From positions 1 to 11,372 of the forward strand of contig QFPD01000029.1 of the NCBI GenBank assembly GCA_003248845.1: a stretch of DNA of 11,372 bases. The letters run 5' to 3'. A program made the translations under genes and the position numbers. The notes below the pieces were generated by a model. The model saw only the letters and a program-made list of their open reading frames with translations, did no database searches and was not told the DNA's origin. Shown here in pieces: positions 1-5,946 of the stretch. The DNA comes from Microbacterium sp. Lineage in GTDB: Bacteria; Actinomycetota; Actinomycetes; Actinomycetales; Microbacteriaceae. Positions within the stretch are counted from its first letter, which is position 1, and every line of letters starts with the position of its first letter.

Positions 1-208
1 AGCCCGTCGCGCCCATCGCGATCCCGATGTCCGCGGCGGCCAGCGCAGGGGCGTCGTTGATGCCGTCGCCGATCATCGCGACCGGCCCCTTCGCACCGAA
101 CTCTGCGATCGCGGCGGCCTTGTCCTCCGGGCGCAGCTCGGCGCGCACGTCATCGATCCCTGCCTGCGCAGCGAGAGCGCGGGCGGTGCGGGCATTGTCG
201 CCGGTGAG
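1..208 (-). pseudogene. P1B-type heavy-metal ATPase fragment, cut at its 5' side
   Basis: Reading the minus strand from 208 to 1 gives about 69 residues beginning [20 protein letters not shown]. They continue through LRPEDK and the P-domain hinge [12 protein letters not shown], ending at GIAMGATG at the window edge. LTGDN and [10 protein letters not shown] are hallmark P-type ATPase motifs; the overall wording fits metal-exporting P1B pumps (Zn/Cd/Co type more than Cu), but the metal cannot be assigned. Upstream of LTGDN the frame loses similarity at once and meets a TAG stop at 245-247, with no plausible start. The actuator domain, the DKTGT phosphorylation site and the first membrane helices are therefore absent here. 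A normal gene would need over 400 more codons on this side. The remaining C-terminus may continue beyond the left edge. I infer a truncated, non-functional remnant created by the event that placed the pentapeptide gene next to it. Confidence 0.8.
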
Positions 209-210
209 CC

Positions 211-798
211 GTGGTCCAGTTGGCAGACGATACGGAGCAGCGGTCTACCCAATTGGAAGACTCCGATGAGAACGCACCGATAATCGCGGTCGACTTTTCG
301 GGGGCGGACTTACGGCGCATGAATTTCTCGAACGCTGACCTTTCTGGCGCTAACTTCAGCGACGCCAACCTCGAAGATGCCAACTTCAAAGGCGCCTGCC
401 TCATCGGCGCGGACTTCACCAAGGCGCGACTCGGTGGGGCCAACCTCGAGGGAGCGAACTTGAGCGGAGCGCACTTCGAAGGCACGTCACTCTCGCGAGA
501 GCAGGCTTACAGCTTCTACGGCGCCAGACTCACCAAGGCAGTGCTCGACGGGGCGACCCTCAGCTTCGCTGGCTGCGACCTTCGCGATGCAGACCTCAGC
601 CACACCAACCTGCAGGGCGCGGACTTCACCAAGGCGCGACTCGGTGGCGCCAACCTCTCCAAGGCCGACATGCGTCGAGCAAACCTCACCACGGTGGATC
701 TGAAGGGGACCAAGCTCGACGGCGCGGACATGCGCGGAGCGATCCTCAACGGATCTAGCGTGAATCTCGCCTCCACCACCGATACCCGCTGGGTCTAG
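211..798 (+). CDS. pentapeptide-repeat protein
   Basis: The product is about 195 residues, nearly all A(D/N)(L/F)xx pentapeptides. Fourteen consecutive units span residues 28-97 (from [15 protein letters not shown]). A break containing QAYSFYGA follows, then about fifteen more units at residues 106-182 and a short tail ending TRWV. Such repeats fold into a right-handed quadrilateral beta-helix. Some members (MfpA, Qnr) mimic DNA and protect gyrase, but most have no known function, and nothing here singles out that role. There is no signal peptide or membrane helix. The start is uncertain: GTG at 211 is the first possible codon after an in-frame TGA at 205-207, lies at the junction with the truncated ATPase, and has no well-spaced ribosome site. 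TTG 253 and ATG 319 are alternatives, and the gene itself may have lost its original 5' end. Base use is less GC-rich than in neighbours (TTT, ATA and TCT codons), which suits horizontal acquisition. Confidence 0.8.
   Translation: MVQLADDTEQRSTQLEDSDENAPIIAVDFSGADLRRMNFSNADLSGANFSDANLEDANFKGACLIGADFTKARLGGANLEGANLSGAHFEGTSLSREQAYSFYGARLTKAVLDGATLSFAGCDLRDADLSHTNLQGADFTKARLGGANLSKADMRRANLTTVDLKGTKLDGADMRGAILNGSSVNLASTTDTRWV
406..657 (+). repeat. 42-nt direct duplication inside the pentapeptide gene
   Basis: The 42 bases at 406-447 recur at 616-657 with a single visible difference (ggtggggcc versus ggtggcgcc). Both copies encode the same 14 residues, [14 protein letters not shown]. The copies are 210 nt apart, exactly 14 pentapeptides, so the beta-helix register is kept. 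Neighbouring pentapeptides share the protein pattern but not the codons, so this is a recent duplication or gene conversion rather than protein-level constraint. Confidence 0.85.
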
Positions 799-1029
799 CA
801 GCCACAACTGAACGACCGGGTCGGAGAACCACGTTCCGGAAGGCCGGCCGCGAAGCCGTCGCCGCTGTTGCGCCGACCGTCATGTCCCCGCTGTCATCTC
901 TCAGGACTGCCGTGTCTCAGGACATCGGTGACGATTCGTGGCAGAAACGTGGCAGAAGCGGTTTCGGCACCCCGGCTGGAAAGCAGAAAACCCGCGAAAT
1001 TCCGCGGGTTTCGAGCCTGAATCTCAGAG
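799..1029. other. non-coding island/tRNA boundary with short repeats
   Basis: No convincing gene is visible between the pentapeptide stop and tRNA-Ser(GCU). The stretch holds TCTCAGGAC twice (898-906 and 915-923), with TGTC-TCAG-GACA at 913-924 able to form a small dyad. It also holds GTGGCAGAA twice, 11 bp apart (938-946 and 949-957), followed by the tRNA terminator at 988-1011. Short direct repeats just outside the 3' end of a tRNA resemble the arm-type sites or scars left by tyrosine-integrase elements or insertion sequences. That reading is inference: no integrase or transposase gene is present. Confidence 0.45.
988..1011 (-). terminator. rho-independent terminator after tRNA-Ser(GCU)
   Basis: AAACCCGCG at 988-996 and CGCGGGTTT at 1003-1011 form a perfect 9-bp stem around a 6-nt loop. 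Read on the minus strand the hairpin ends in GGGTTTTC, giving a short U-tract. It lies 18 nt beyond the tRNA 3' end and should stop transcription from the tRNA and from LCP read-through. The A-run on the other side could give it weak bidirectional activity. Confidence 0.85.
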
Positions 1030-1118
1030 CGGAGACGGAGGGATTTGAACCCTCGGTCCCCGTAAGGGGACTCCACCTTAGCAGGGTGGTGCACTAGGCC
1101 TGACTATGCGACGTCTCC
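1030..1118 (-). tRNA. tRNA-Ser (anticodon GCU)
   Basis: The minus strand reads GGAGACG at the 5' end, pairing with CGTCTCC at the 3' end, followed by discriminator G at 1030. The anticodon loop CTGCTAA places GCT at 1082-1080, which decodes AGC and AGU. A long variable arm (GTCCCC-TTAC-GGGGAC) is typical of a type II serine tRNA, and the T arm is GAGGG-TTCAAAT-CCCTC. CCA is not encoded. It stands alone between the LCP stop and a terminator, with its own -10 upstream. Its 3' end faces the accessory patch. Confidence 0.96.
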
Positions 1119-1157
1119 AGGCGTTCAGCTGCCGGAGCCGCGCGAACGCACCCGGCA

Positions 1158-1163
1158 ATCATA
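1158..1163 (-). promoter_or_regulatory. candidate -10 element of tRNA-Ser(GCU)
   Basis: On the minus strand TATGAT lies in the gap between the LCP stop and the tRNA, about 40 nt before the mature tRNA 5' end. It is close to the TATAAT consensus and stands out in very GC-rich surroundings. No convincing -35 hexamer was found at the usual distance. It would give the tRNA expression independent of the LCP gene. Confidence 0.5.
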
Positions 1164-1204
1164 ACCGGTCGCGGCCCTCCGACCGAACCACGCGAGTGCG
1201 GCGA

Positions 1205-2491
1205 TCAGCGCTGCGCCTGCGTGCAGGTCACCTGCTTGGCGGTCTGCCCCGTGATCGTCGGCGGCAGAACGACGGGCGCCTCCGTCGCTCCGGCATCCGG
1301 CACCACCGCATCCGTCGCGGTCGGATCGGGCGTCGCAGTCGGATCGGTCGTCGCCTGGTCGGCCTCGCCGACCACGGCGGTGCCGTAGCCGTCGCTCGTC
1401 GACCCGGTGAGCTGGATCGGCTGGTTGGCGGCGAGCGCGTCGAAGAGCACCGACGCGGCATCCTCGAGCGGCACGACACGCGAGCCATCGGACGCATACG
1501 CGGTCGGATACTGGACGAAAGCGATGTCCTCGTACGGCACGGCACGCAGAGCCATCGCGATCTGCACCATCCGCTGCGGGTTGGCGAGAGACTTGCTCAG
1601 CACGAGCTGGTTGTCGTTGACCTGCTGCACCGCCGTGGTCGCGAGATTCAGCAGCGTCGCGGGGTTGCCGAGCACGCCGCCGGACTGCAGCTTCCGCACG
1701 AGCGAACTCATGAACTGCTGCTGGTTCGAGATGCGCCCGAGGTCGGAGCCGTCGCCGATGCCGTGACGGATGCGCAGGAACTGGAGCGCTTCGACCCCTT
1801 GCAGGGTGTGCTCCCCCGCCGTCAGGTTGAGCCCCGTGTGCTCATCGCTGATGTCGTCTGCGACACAGACGTCCACGCCACCGATCGCATCGGACATGTT
1901 GATGACGCCGGTCCAGCGGATCGCGCCCGCGTACGTGATGTCGACACCCGTGAGCTGTTCGATCGTCGCGACCGAGCACGCCAAGCCGCCGTACATGTAC
2001 GAGACGTTCAGCATCTGCGCGCTCATCGCCGAATACTGAGTGCCGTCCTCGCCCGTGCACGCCGGGATCGGCACGATCATGTCGCGCGGGAACGAGACGA
2101 CAGTCACGCGGCGCGGCTCGTCGCTGATGTGCACGAGCATCGTCACGTCGTTGCGCTCTCCCTCCGTGTCGCCGTTCTGACACGCGCCCGACAGCGCCGC
2201 GTTGGCCCCGTCGCACGAGTCAGTGCCGACGAGCAGCAGATTGACGCCGCCCTCGATCTCTCCGATCGACGGCGGGAGCTGGGAGTCGTCGTCGCCGATC
2301 GACACACCGGCCGCTTCGACGGCACGCGCGGCATCCCACACGGCGAACGCGCCGACCGCACTCACACTGATGACGGCGACCGCGACGATCGCGCCGAGCA
2401 CTGTCAGCACCTGCAGGAGGGGGTTCGGGGAACGGAGGATGCCGTGCCGAGCAACGGGCGTCCGTCGCGCGCGATCACTGCGTGCGCTCAC
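1205..2491 (-). CDS. LytR-CpsA-Psr (LCP) family cell-wall glycopolymer ligase
   Basis: LCP proteins attach teichoic acids, arabinogalactan or other glycopolymers to peptidoglycan on the outer face of the membrane, using polyprenyl-pyrophosphate-linked donors. From GTG 2491 the product has 428 residues: a basic N-terminus (RSDRARR), one membrane helix at about residues 24-50, and an LCP domain from about residue 84. Visible LCP motifs include NLLLVGTD, ERNDVTMLVHIS, VVSFPRDM, SDAIGGVDVCV, LTAGEHTLQGVEALQFLRIRH and DLGRISNQQQF, with the Arg/Asp residues that bind the pyrophosphate. The C-terminal tail has a Thr/Pro/Asp-rich stretch (TDPTATPDPTATDA) and a final TCTQAQR. The start is fixed by AAAGGA 6 nt upstream. 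The longer reading from 2554 would run inside tRNA-Ser(UGA). The gene begins 21 nt after that tRNA's 3' end, so it is probably co-transcribed with it. The glycopolymer substrate cannot be told from sequence. Confidence 0.9.
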   Translation of the reverse strand: MSARSDRARRTPVARHGILRSPNPLLQVLTVLGAIVAVAVISVSAVGAFAVWDAARAVEAAGVSIGDDDSQLPPSIGEIEGGVNLLLVGTDSCDGANAALSGACQNGDTEGERNDVTMLVHISDEPRRVTVVSFPRDMIVPIPACTGEDGTQYSAMSAQMLNVSYMYGGLACSVATIEQLTGVDITYAGAIRWTGVINMSDAIGGVDVCVADDISDEHTGLNLTAGEHTLQGVEALQFLRIRHGIGDGSDLGRISNQQQFMSSLVRKLQSGGVLGNPATLLNLATTAVQQVNDNQLVLSKSLANPQRMVQIAMALRAVPYEDIAFVQYPTAYASDGSRVVPLEDAASVLFDALAANQPIQLTGSTSDGYGTAVVGEADQATTDPTATPDPTATDAVVPDAGATEAPVVLPPTITGQTAKQVTCTQAQR

Positions 2492-2497
2492 GGGTGT

Positions 2498-2503
2498 CCT
2501 TTC
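2498..2503 (-). promoter_or_regulatory. ribosome binding site deciding the LCP start
   Basis: AAAGGA on the minus strand ends 6 nt before GTG 2491. It sits in the 21-nt gap between the tRNA-Ser(UGA) 3' end and the LCP start, so it survives when the tRNA is trimmed from a joint transcript. Several other genes in the window lack a clear Shine-Dalgarno sequence, which makes this one distinctive. Confidence 0.8.
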
Positions 2504-2512
2504 GACGAAAAG

Positions 2513-2597
2513 CGGAGGGTGTGGGATTCGAACCCACGGGACATTGCTGCCCACTGGTTTTCAAGACCAGGTCCATCGGCCGCTCGGACAACCCTCC
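2513..2597 (-). tRNA. tRNA-Ser (anticodon UGA)
   Basis: The minus strand begins GGAGGGT, pairing with ACCCTCC at the 3' end, plus discriminator G at 2513. The anticodon stem-loop CTGGT-CTTGAAA-ACCAG places TGA at 2563-2561, reading UCA and other UCN codons. A long variable arm (GGGCAGCAATGTCCC) and the T arm GTGGG-TTCGAAT-CCCAC complete a type II serine tRNA. CCA is not encoded. It lies between the HAD phosphatase gene and the LCP gene in the same direction. Confidence 0.96.
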
Positions 2598-2612
2598 CCG
2601 TACAGCAGGGAG

Positions 2613-2618
2613 AGTCTA
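2613..2618 (-). promoter_or_regulatory. candidate -10 element of tRNA-Ser(UGA)
   Basis: TAGACT on the minus strand, within ACTAGACT, lies 15 nt before the mature tRNA 5' end. The implied transcription start is about 8 nt before the tRNA. The same CTAG(A/G)CT word occurs at the proposed -10 elements of serS, the lipid kinase and pheA. No clear -35 was seen. This promoter could also drive the LCP gene downstream. Confidence 0.55.
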
Positions 2619-2674
2619 GTCGAGCGCGACCCCTCATCTTCCCGTGCGTGCCTGAGCGGCCCCTGTACGGAGGG

Positions 2675-3598
2675 TCAGAGGGCGCGGAGCACGTCGGCGA
2701 CGCCGCCGGAATGGACGGATGCCGTCGTCTCCCCCGCCTCGCGACGCACTTCGTCGGGCCCCTGGCCCATCGCGATCGCCCGGCCGCCGTGCTCGAGCGC
2801 CCAGCGGAACATTCCCACGTCGTTGCGCCCGTCGCCCATGACGAGCACGCGATCGGCGGGGATGCCGAGCCATGTGCGCACCTTCTCGAGCGCGGTCGAC
2901 TTGTCCACCCCCTGCGGAGCGATGTCGAGCCACGCCGACCAGCCGACGGCGTACGACACCTGGGTGAGCCCGATCCGGTCGACGAGCGACAGGAAATCCC
3001 CGTCGGACTCGTCCGGCGAGACGACCACGACGCGGCATACGGGTTGCGCCGACAGCTCGGCGAACGTCACACGCCGGGCGTGCACCAGATTCCAGTCGTC
3101 CATCGGCTCGGTGTACAGGCGCGCCCCGTCGGCGAGCTCGACCAGGTACTTCGCGTGCGGAAGGTGATCGCGCAGGTGCGCCAGGACGTCGGTCGGATCG
3201 AACGTCTCGACATGGAAGCGCTCGTACACGCTCTCCTCGCCGAGGTCACCCGTGACGCGCTTCATGATGACGGCCCCGTTCGAGCAGACCGCGTACTCCG
3301 GCGCGAGGTCCAGGACGTGCTGGATGCCGCGAGTCCCCTCCCACGACCGCCCCGTCGCGAGCATGACCTCGTGCCCCGCACGATGCGCGTGGGCGATCGA
3401 CTCGACGACACCCGGGCTCAGCGTCTCGTCTTCGAGCAGCACGGTGCCGTCGACGTCGAGCGCGATGAGGAGCGGTTCCGTGCGGACGGCCGGGTTCTCG
3501 GCATCCGCCGCGATCCCCTCGACGAGCTTCGCCGCCTTCCGCGGCTTCACGACCTCGATGGAGCCCGTCGGCGGCAGCGGGGACTCGCCGCCCGTCAC
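2675..3598 (-). CDS. Cof-like HAD-superfamily phosphatase (type IIB)
   Basis: From GTG 3598 the product has 307 residues. All four HAD motifs are visible: DVDGT (catalytic Asp48 and Asp50), ATGRS (Thr82), a conserved Lys in DKSTALEKV, and [10 protein letters not shown] with the Mg2+-binding acids. A cap domain lies between motifs II and III, as in the Cof/YbiV subgroup of sugar-phosphate and nucleotide phosphatases. The substrate is unknown. The chosen GTG forms a 4-nt GTGA overlap with the serS stop and has GGAG 8 nt upstream inside serS, pointing to translational coupling. An internal GTG at 3550 (291 residues) is an alternative, because the first 40 or so residues precede the conserved fold. 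The gene is co-oriented with serS and followed by tRNA-Ser(UGA). HAD phosphatase genes next to serS are familiar in actinobacteria, though the functional link is unproven. Confidence 0.88.
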   Translation of the reverse strand: MTGGESPLPPTGSIEVVKPRKAAKLVEGIAADAENPAVRTEPLLIALDVDGTVLLEDETLSPGVVESIAHAHRAGHEVMLATGRSWEGTRGIQHVLDLAPEYAVCSNGAVIMKRVTGDLGEESVYERFHVETFDPTDVLAHLRDHLPHAKYLVELADGARLYTEPMDDWNLVHARRVTFAELSAQPVCRVVVVSPDESDGDFLSLVDRIGLTQVSYAVGWSAWLDIAPQGVDKSTALEKVRTWLGIPADRVLVMGDGRNDVGMFRWALEHGGRAIAMGQGPDEVRREAGETTASVHSGGVADVLRAL

Positions 3599-4863
3599 GC
3601 GATCGGCTCCGCGACCGCGATCCCGCCGAGATACGGTCGCAGCACCTCGGGGATCACGACCGACCCGTCCGCCTGCTGATGCGTCTCGAGGATCGCGACG
3701 ATCCACCGCGTCGTCGCGAGCGTGCCGTTGAGCGTCGCGACCGGCGCCGTCTTCGCGTCCGGCGCGGGGCGATACCGCACGTCGAGGCGGCGCGCCTGGT
3801 AGCTCGTGCAGTTCGACGTCGAGGTGAGCTCGCGGTACGCGCCCTGCGTCGGCACCCAGGCCTCGACGTCGTACTTGCGCGCGGCCGAAGAGCCGAGGTC
3901 GCCCGCCGCGACGTCGATGACGCGGTAGCTGAGGCCGAGATCCTGCAGCATCTGCTCCTGCAGCGCGACGAGGCGCAGGTGCTCCGCCTCGGCATCCTCC
4001 GGCGTCGTGTAGACGAACATCTCGAGCTTGTTGAACTGGTGCACGCGGATGATGCCGCGCGTGTCCTTGCCGTACGATCCCGCCTCGCGGCGGTAGCAGG
4101 TCGACCAGCCCGCGTAGCGCTTCGCGCCGGATGCCAGGTCGAGGATCTCGCCCATGTGGTAGCCGGCGAGCGGCACCTCGCTCGTCCCGACGAGGTACAG
4201 GTCGTCGGCCTCGAGCTTGTAGACCTCGTCGGCGTGCTGGCCGAGGAACCCCGTGCCGCGCATGATCTCGGGCCGCACGAGCGTCGGCGGGATCATGGGG
4301 ATGAAACCGGCATCGACGGCGCGCTGGAGCGCGAGAGACATGAGGGCGTATTCGAGGCGTGCGCCGATACCGGTGAGGAAGTAGAAGCGCGACCCCGACA
4401 CCTTGGTGCCGCGCTCCATGTCGATCGCGCCGAGCTTCTCGCCGAGGGCGAGGTGGTCGAGCGGCTCGAAGTCGAAGTCGCGCGGTTCGCCGTGCGTGCG
4501 CAGGGTGACGAAATCGTCTTCGCCGCCGGCCGGCACTCCGTCGATGACGATGTTCTCGATACGCCCGAGGGTGGCCTCGGCCTCGGTCTCGGCGTCGGTG
4601 ACCGCCGCCTGCGCGGCCTTCACGCGGTCGCTGAGATCTTTCGCCTGCGCGACGAGCGCGGGCTTGTCCTCTTTCGGGGCCTTCGCGACGAGCTTTCCGT
4701 GCGCGTTCTGCTCGGCGCGCAGTTCCTCGAATGCGGTGATCGCGGCGCGACGCACACGATCGGCCGCGAGCGCGGCATCCACCGTCTCCGGCGACTCGCC
4801 GCGTGCCTCTTGCGAACGCTTGACGAGGTCGGGATTGTCGCGGAGGAGAGCCAGATCGATCAC
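3595..4863 (-). CDS. serS: seryl-tRNA synthetase
   Basis: This cytoplasmic class II synthetase charges tRNA-Ser with serine. The 422-residue length is normal for the bacterial type. Residues 1-110 form the long antiparallel coiled-coil arm (charged, Ala-rich helices) that reads the long variable arm of tRNA-Ser. The catalytic core follows: GTSEVPL at 226-232, motif 2 as [16 protein letters not shown] (255-270) with [10 protein letters not shown], the serine/ATP-site region [15 protein letters not shown] (345-359), and motif 3 from [11 protein letters not shown] to [11 protein letters not shown] (378-414). The start is GTG 4863. No Shine-Dalgarno sequence precedes it. Instead TAGACT lies 6 nt before the start, so the mRNA is probably leaderless, and no T-box leader is possible in the 22-bp gap to the divergent lipid kinase. 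Two tRNA-Ser genes lie downstream on the same strand. Confidence 0.98.
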   Translation of the reverse strand: MIDLALLRDNPDLVKRSQEARGESPETVDAALAADRVRRAAITAFEELRAEQNAHGKLVAKAPKEDKPALVAQAKDLSDRVKAAQAAVTDAETEAEATLGRIENIVIDGVPAGGEDDFVTLRTHGEPRDFDFEPLDHLALGEKLGAIDMERGTKVSGSRFYFLTGIGARLEYALMSLALQRAVDAGFIPMIPPTLVRPEIMRGTGFLGQHADEVYKLEADDLYLVGTSEVPLAGYHMGEILDLASGAKRYAGWSTCYRREAGSYGKDTRGIIRVHQFNKLEMFVYTTPEDAEAEHLRLVALQEQMLQDLGLSYRVIDVAAGDLGSSAARKYDVEAWVPTQGAYRELTSTSNCTSYQARRLDVRYRPAPDAKTAPVATLNGTLATTRWIVAILETHQQADGSVVIPEVLRPYLGGIAVAEPIA

Positions 4864-4885
4864 CCGATCAGTCTAGGCTTCAGCC
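4864..4885. promoter_or_regulatory. serS: 22-bp divergent promoter, overlapping -10 elements for serS and the lipid kinase
   Basis: The minus strand carries TAGACT (4875-4870) followed by 6 nt and GTG 4863. The plus strand carries TAGGCT (4874-4879) followed by 6 nt and ATG 4886. The two hexamers overlap by two bases within a CTAG tetramer (4873-4876), forming the near-dyad AGTCTAGGCT. The 6-nt spacing from each TANNNT hexamer to a start codon predicts leaderless mRNAs in both directions. Any -35 contacts must lie inside the opposite gene. I saw no strong -35 on either side. Confidence 0.65.
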
Positions 4886-5893
4886 ATGACCGATGCCCGA
4901 AGCGCCGCCTCCGACGAGCGACGTGCGGCGCTCGTCTACAACCCGACCAAGGTGGATGCCGAGGCGCTGCGCCGCCAGGTGACCGATCGGGCCGCATCAG
5001 CGGGCTGGGGCGAGCCCCTCTTCTATGAGACGACCGTCGACGACCTGGGCGACGGGGTGACGCGCGAGGCACTGGATGCCGGGACGACGGTCGTGCTCGT
5101 CGCCGGCGGCGATGGGACCGTCCGCGCCGTCAGCCAGGCGATGGCCGGCTCCGGCGTGCCGCTCGCGATCGTTCCGAGCGGGACCGGCAATCTGCTCGCC
5201 CGGAACCTCGACCTGCCGCTGGCCGACCCGGCCGCGATGGTCGCCGCGGCGTTCGACGGCGACGTGCATGCGATCGACATCGGCTGGGCGAGCCTCGTGC
5301 GCGCCGACGGCCGCAAGGAGGAGCACGCGTTCGTCGTCATGGGCGGTATGGGCCTCGATGCCGCAATGATCGCGAACACGCGCGGCGACCTGAAGAAGAA
5401 GGTGGGCTGGGTCGCCTACGTCGACGGCGCGGCGAAGTCGCTGGTCAAGGCCAAGCCGTTCCCGATCATGTACCAGGTGCTCGGGCATCGCATGCACCGC
5501 GCGCACATCCAGAGCGTGCTGTTCGCCAACTGCGGGTCACTCCCGGCGGGCCTCGAACTCATCCCCGAGGCCTCCGTCGCCGACGGCGACCTCGACGTGG
5601 TCATCTTCCAGCCCAAGAACCCGATCGGCTGGCTCGCCGTGTGGCGTCGCGTCGCATGGGACAACAGCGTGCTGCGGAAGTTCCGCGCCGGTCGCCGCAT
5701 CCTCCGCCTGCGCACGAAGGACAACTCCGTGCGCTACGCGAAGGGAACGGGTGTCGAGCTTGCCGCGGCAGCCGCGCAGCCCATCCAGCTCGACGGTGAC
5801 GAGTTCGGCGAGGCGACGGCGGTGAGCGCCCGTGTGGATGCCGGGGCGCTGCGCCTGGCCGTGCCCGCCGGGCACACCGTGCCGGGTCTGTAG
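4886..5893 (+). CDS. diacylglycerol/sphingosine-kinase-family lipid kinase
   Basis: The 335-residue product has the DAGK catalytic domain. ALVYNPTK at 15-22 begins the fold, the nucleotide-binding GGDGT lies at 74-78, and PSGTGNLLARNL at 97-108 is the second phosphate-binding loop. The C-terminal beta-sandwich carries GGMGLDAAMI, the ANCGSLPAGLELIPEA region and QLDGDEF. Members transfer phosphate from ATP to diacylglycerol, recycling it into phosphatidic acid, or act on related lipids; actinobacterial relatives include mycobacterial DagK and the PimA-pathway kinase Rv2252. The precise lipid cannot be read from the sequence. No membrane helix is seen, so it is probably a soluble protein that docks at the membrane. 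ATG 4886 lies 6 nt after a TAGGCT -10 hexamer with no clear ribosome site, suggesting a leaderless message. It diverges from serS and is followed 53 nt later by the photolyase gene. Confidence 0.92.
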   Translation: MTDARSAASDERRAALVYNPTKVDAEALRRQVTDRAASAGWGEPLFYETTVDDLGDGVTREALDAGTTVVLVAGGDGTVRAVSQAMAGSGVPLAIVPSGTGNLLARNLDLPLADPAAMVAAAFDGDVHAIDIGWASLVRADGRKEEHAFVVMGGMGLDAAMIANTRGDLKKKVGWVAYVDGAAKSLVKAKPFPIMYQVLGHRMHRAHIQSVLFANCGSLPAGLELIPEASVADGDLDVVIFQPKNPIGWLAVWRRVAWDNSVLRKFRAGRRILRLRTKDNSVRYAKGTGVELAAAAAQPIQLDGDEFGEATAVSARVDAGALRLAVPAGHTVPGL

Positions 5894-5946
5894 CCGCGTC
5901 GTCAAGGGGGTGCGCGCACGGCATCCCCACCGGCACGATGGACGCC

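Noticed and set aside
2492..2554. 21-residue N-terminal extension of the LCP protein
   Set aside because: These codons lie within tRNA-Ser(UGA) and its trailer. The GTG at 2491 has a proper AAAGGA site and precedes the basic-plus-membrane-helix N-terminus expected of the family.
2598..2670. 8-bp inverted repeat CCGTACAG...CTGTACGG
   Set aside because: The arms are 57 bp apart around the tRNA promoter with no T-run; a chance match is plausible and no operator family is recognised.
1106..3679. 857-codon open frame on the plus strand
   Set aside because: It is antisense to the LCP, tRNA and HAD genes, is Arg/His/Asp-rich with no recognisable domain, and starts inside tRNA-Ser(GCU). It is a high-GC shadow.
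4864..4885. T-box or amino-acid-responsive leader for serS
   Set aside because: Only 22 bp separate serS from the divergent gene, and the -10 spacing predicts no leader at all.
3679..5028. 449-codon plus-strand frame across serS
   Set aside because: It is antisense to a clearly conserved serS and continues out of frame into the lipid kinase; the composition is typical of a reverse-strand shadow.
5904..5930. Hairpin-like GGGGTGC...GCATCCCC between the lipid kinase and phr
   Set aside because: The stem needs a bulge, lacks a T-run and includes a copy of the common GGCATCC word; insufficient to call a terminator or operator.
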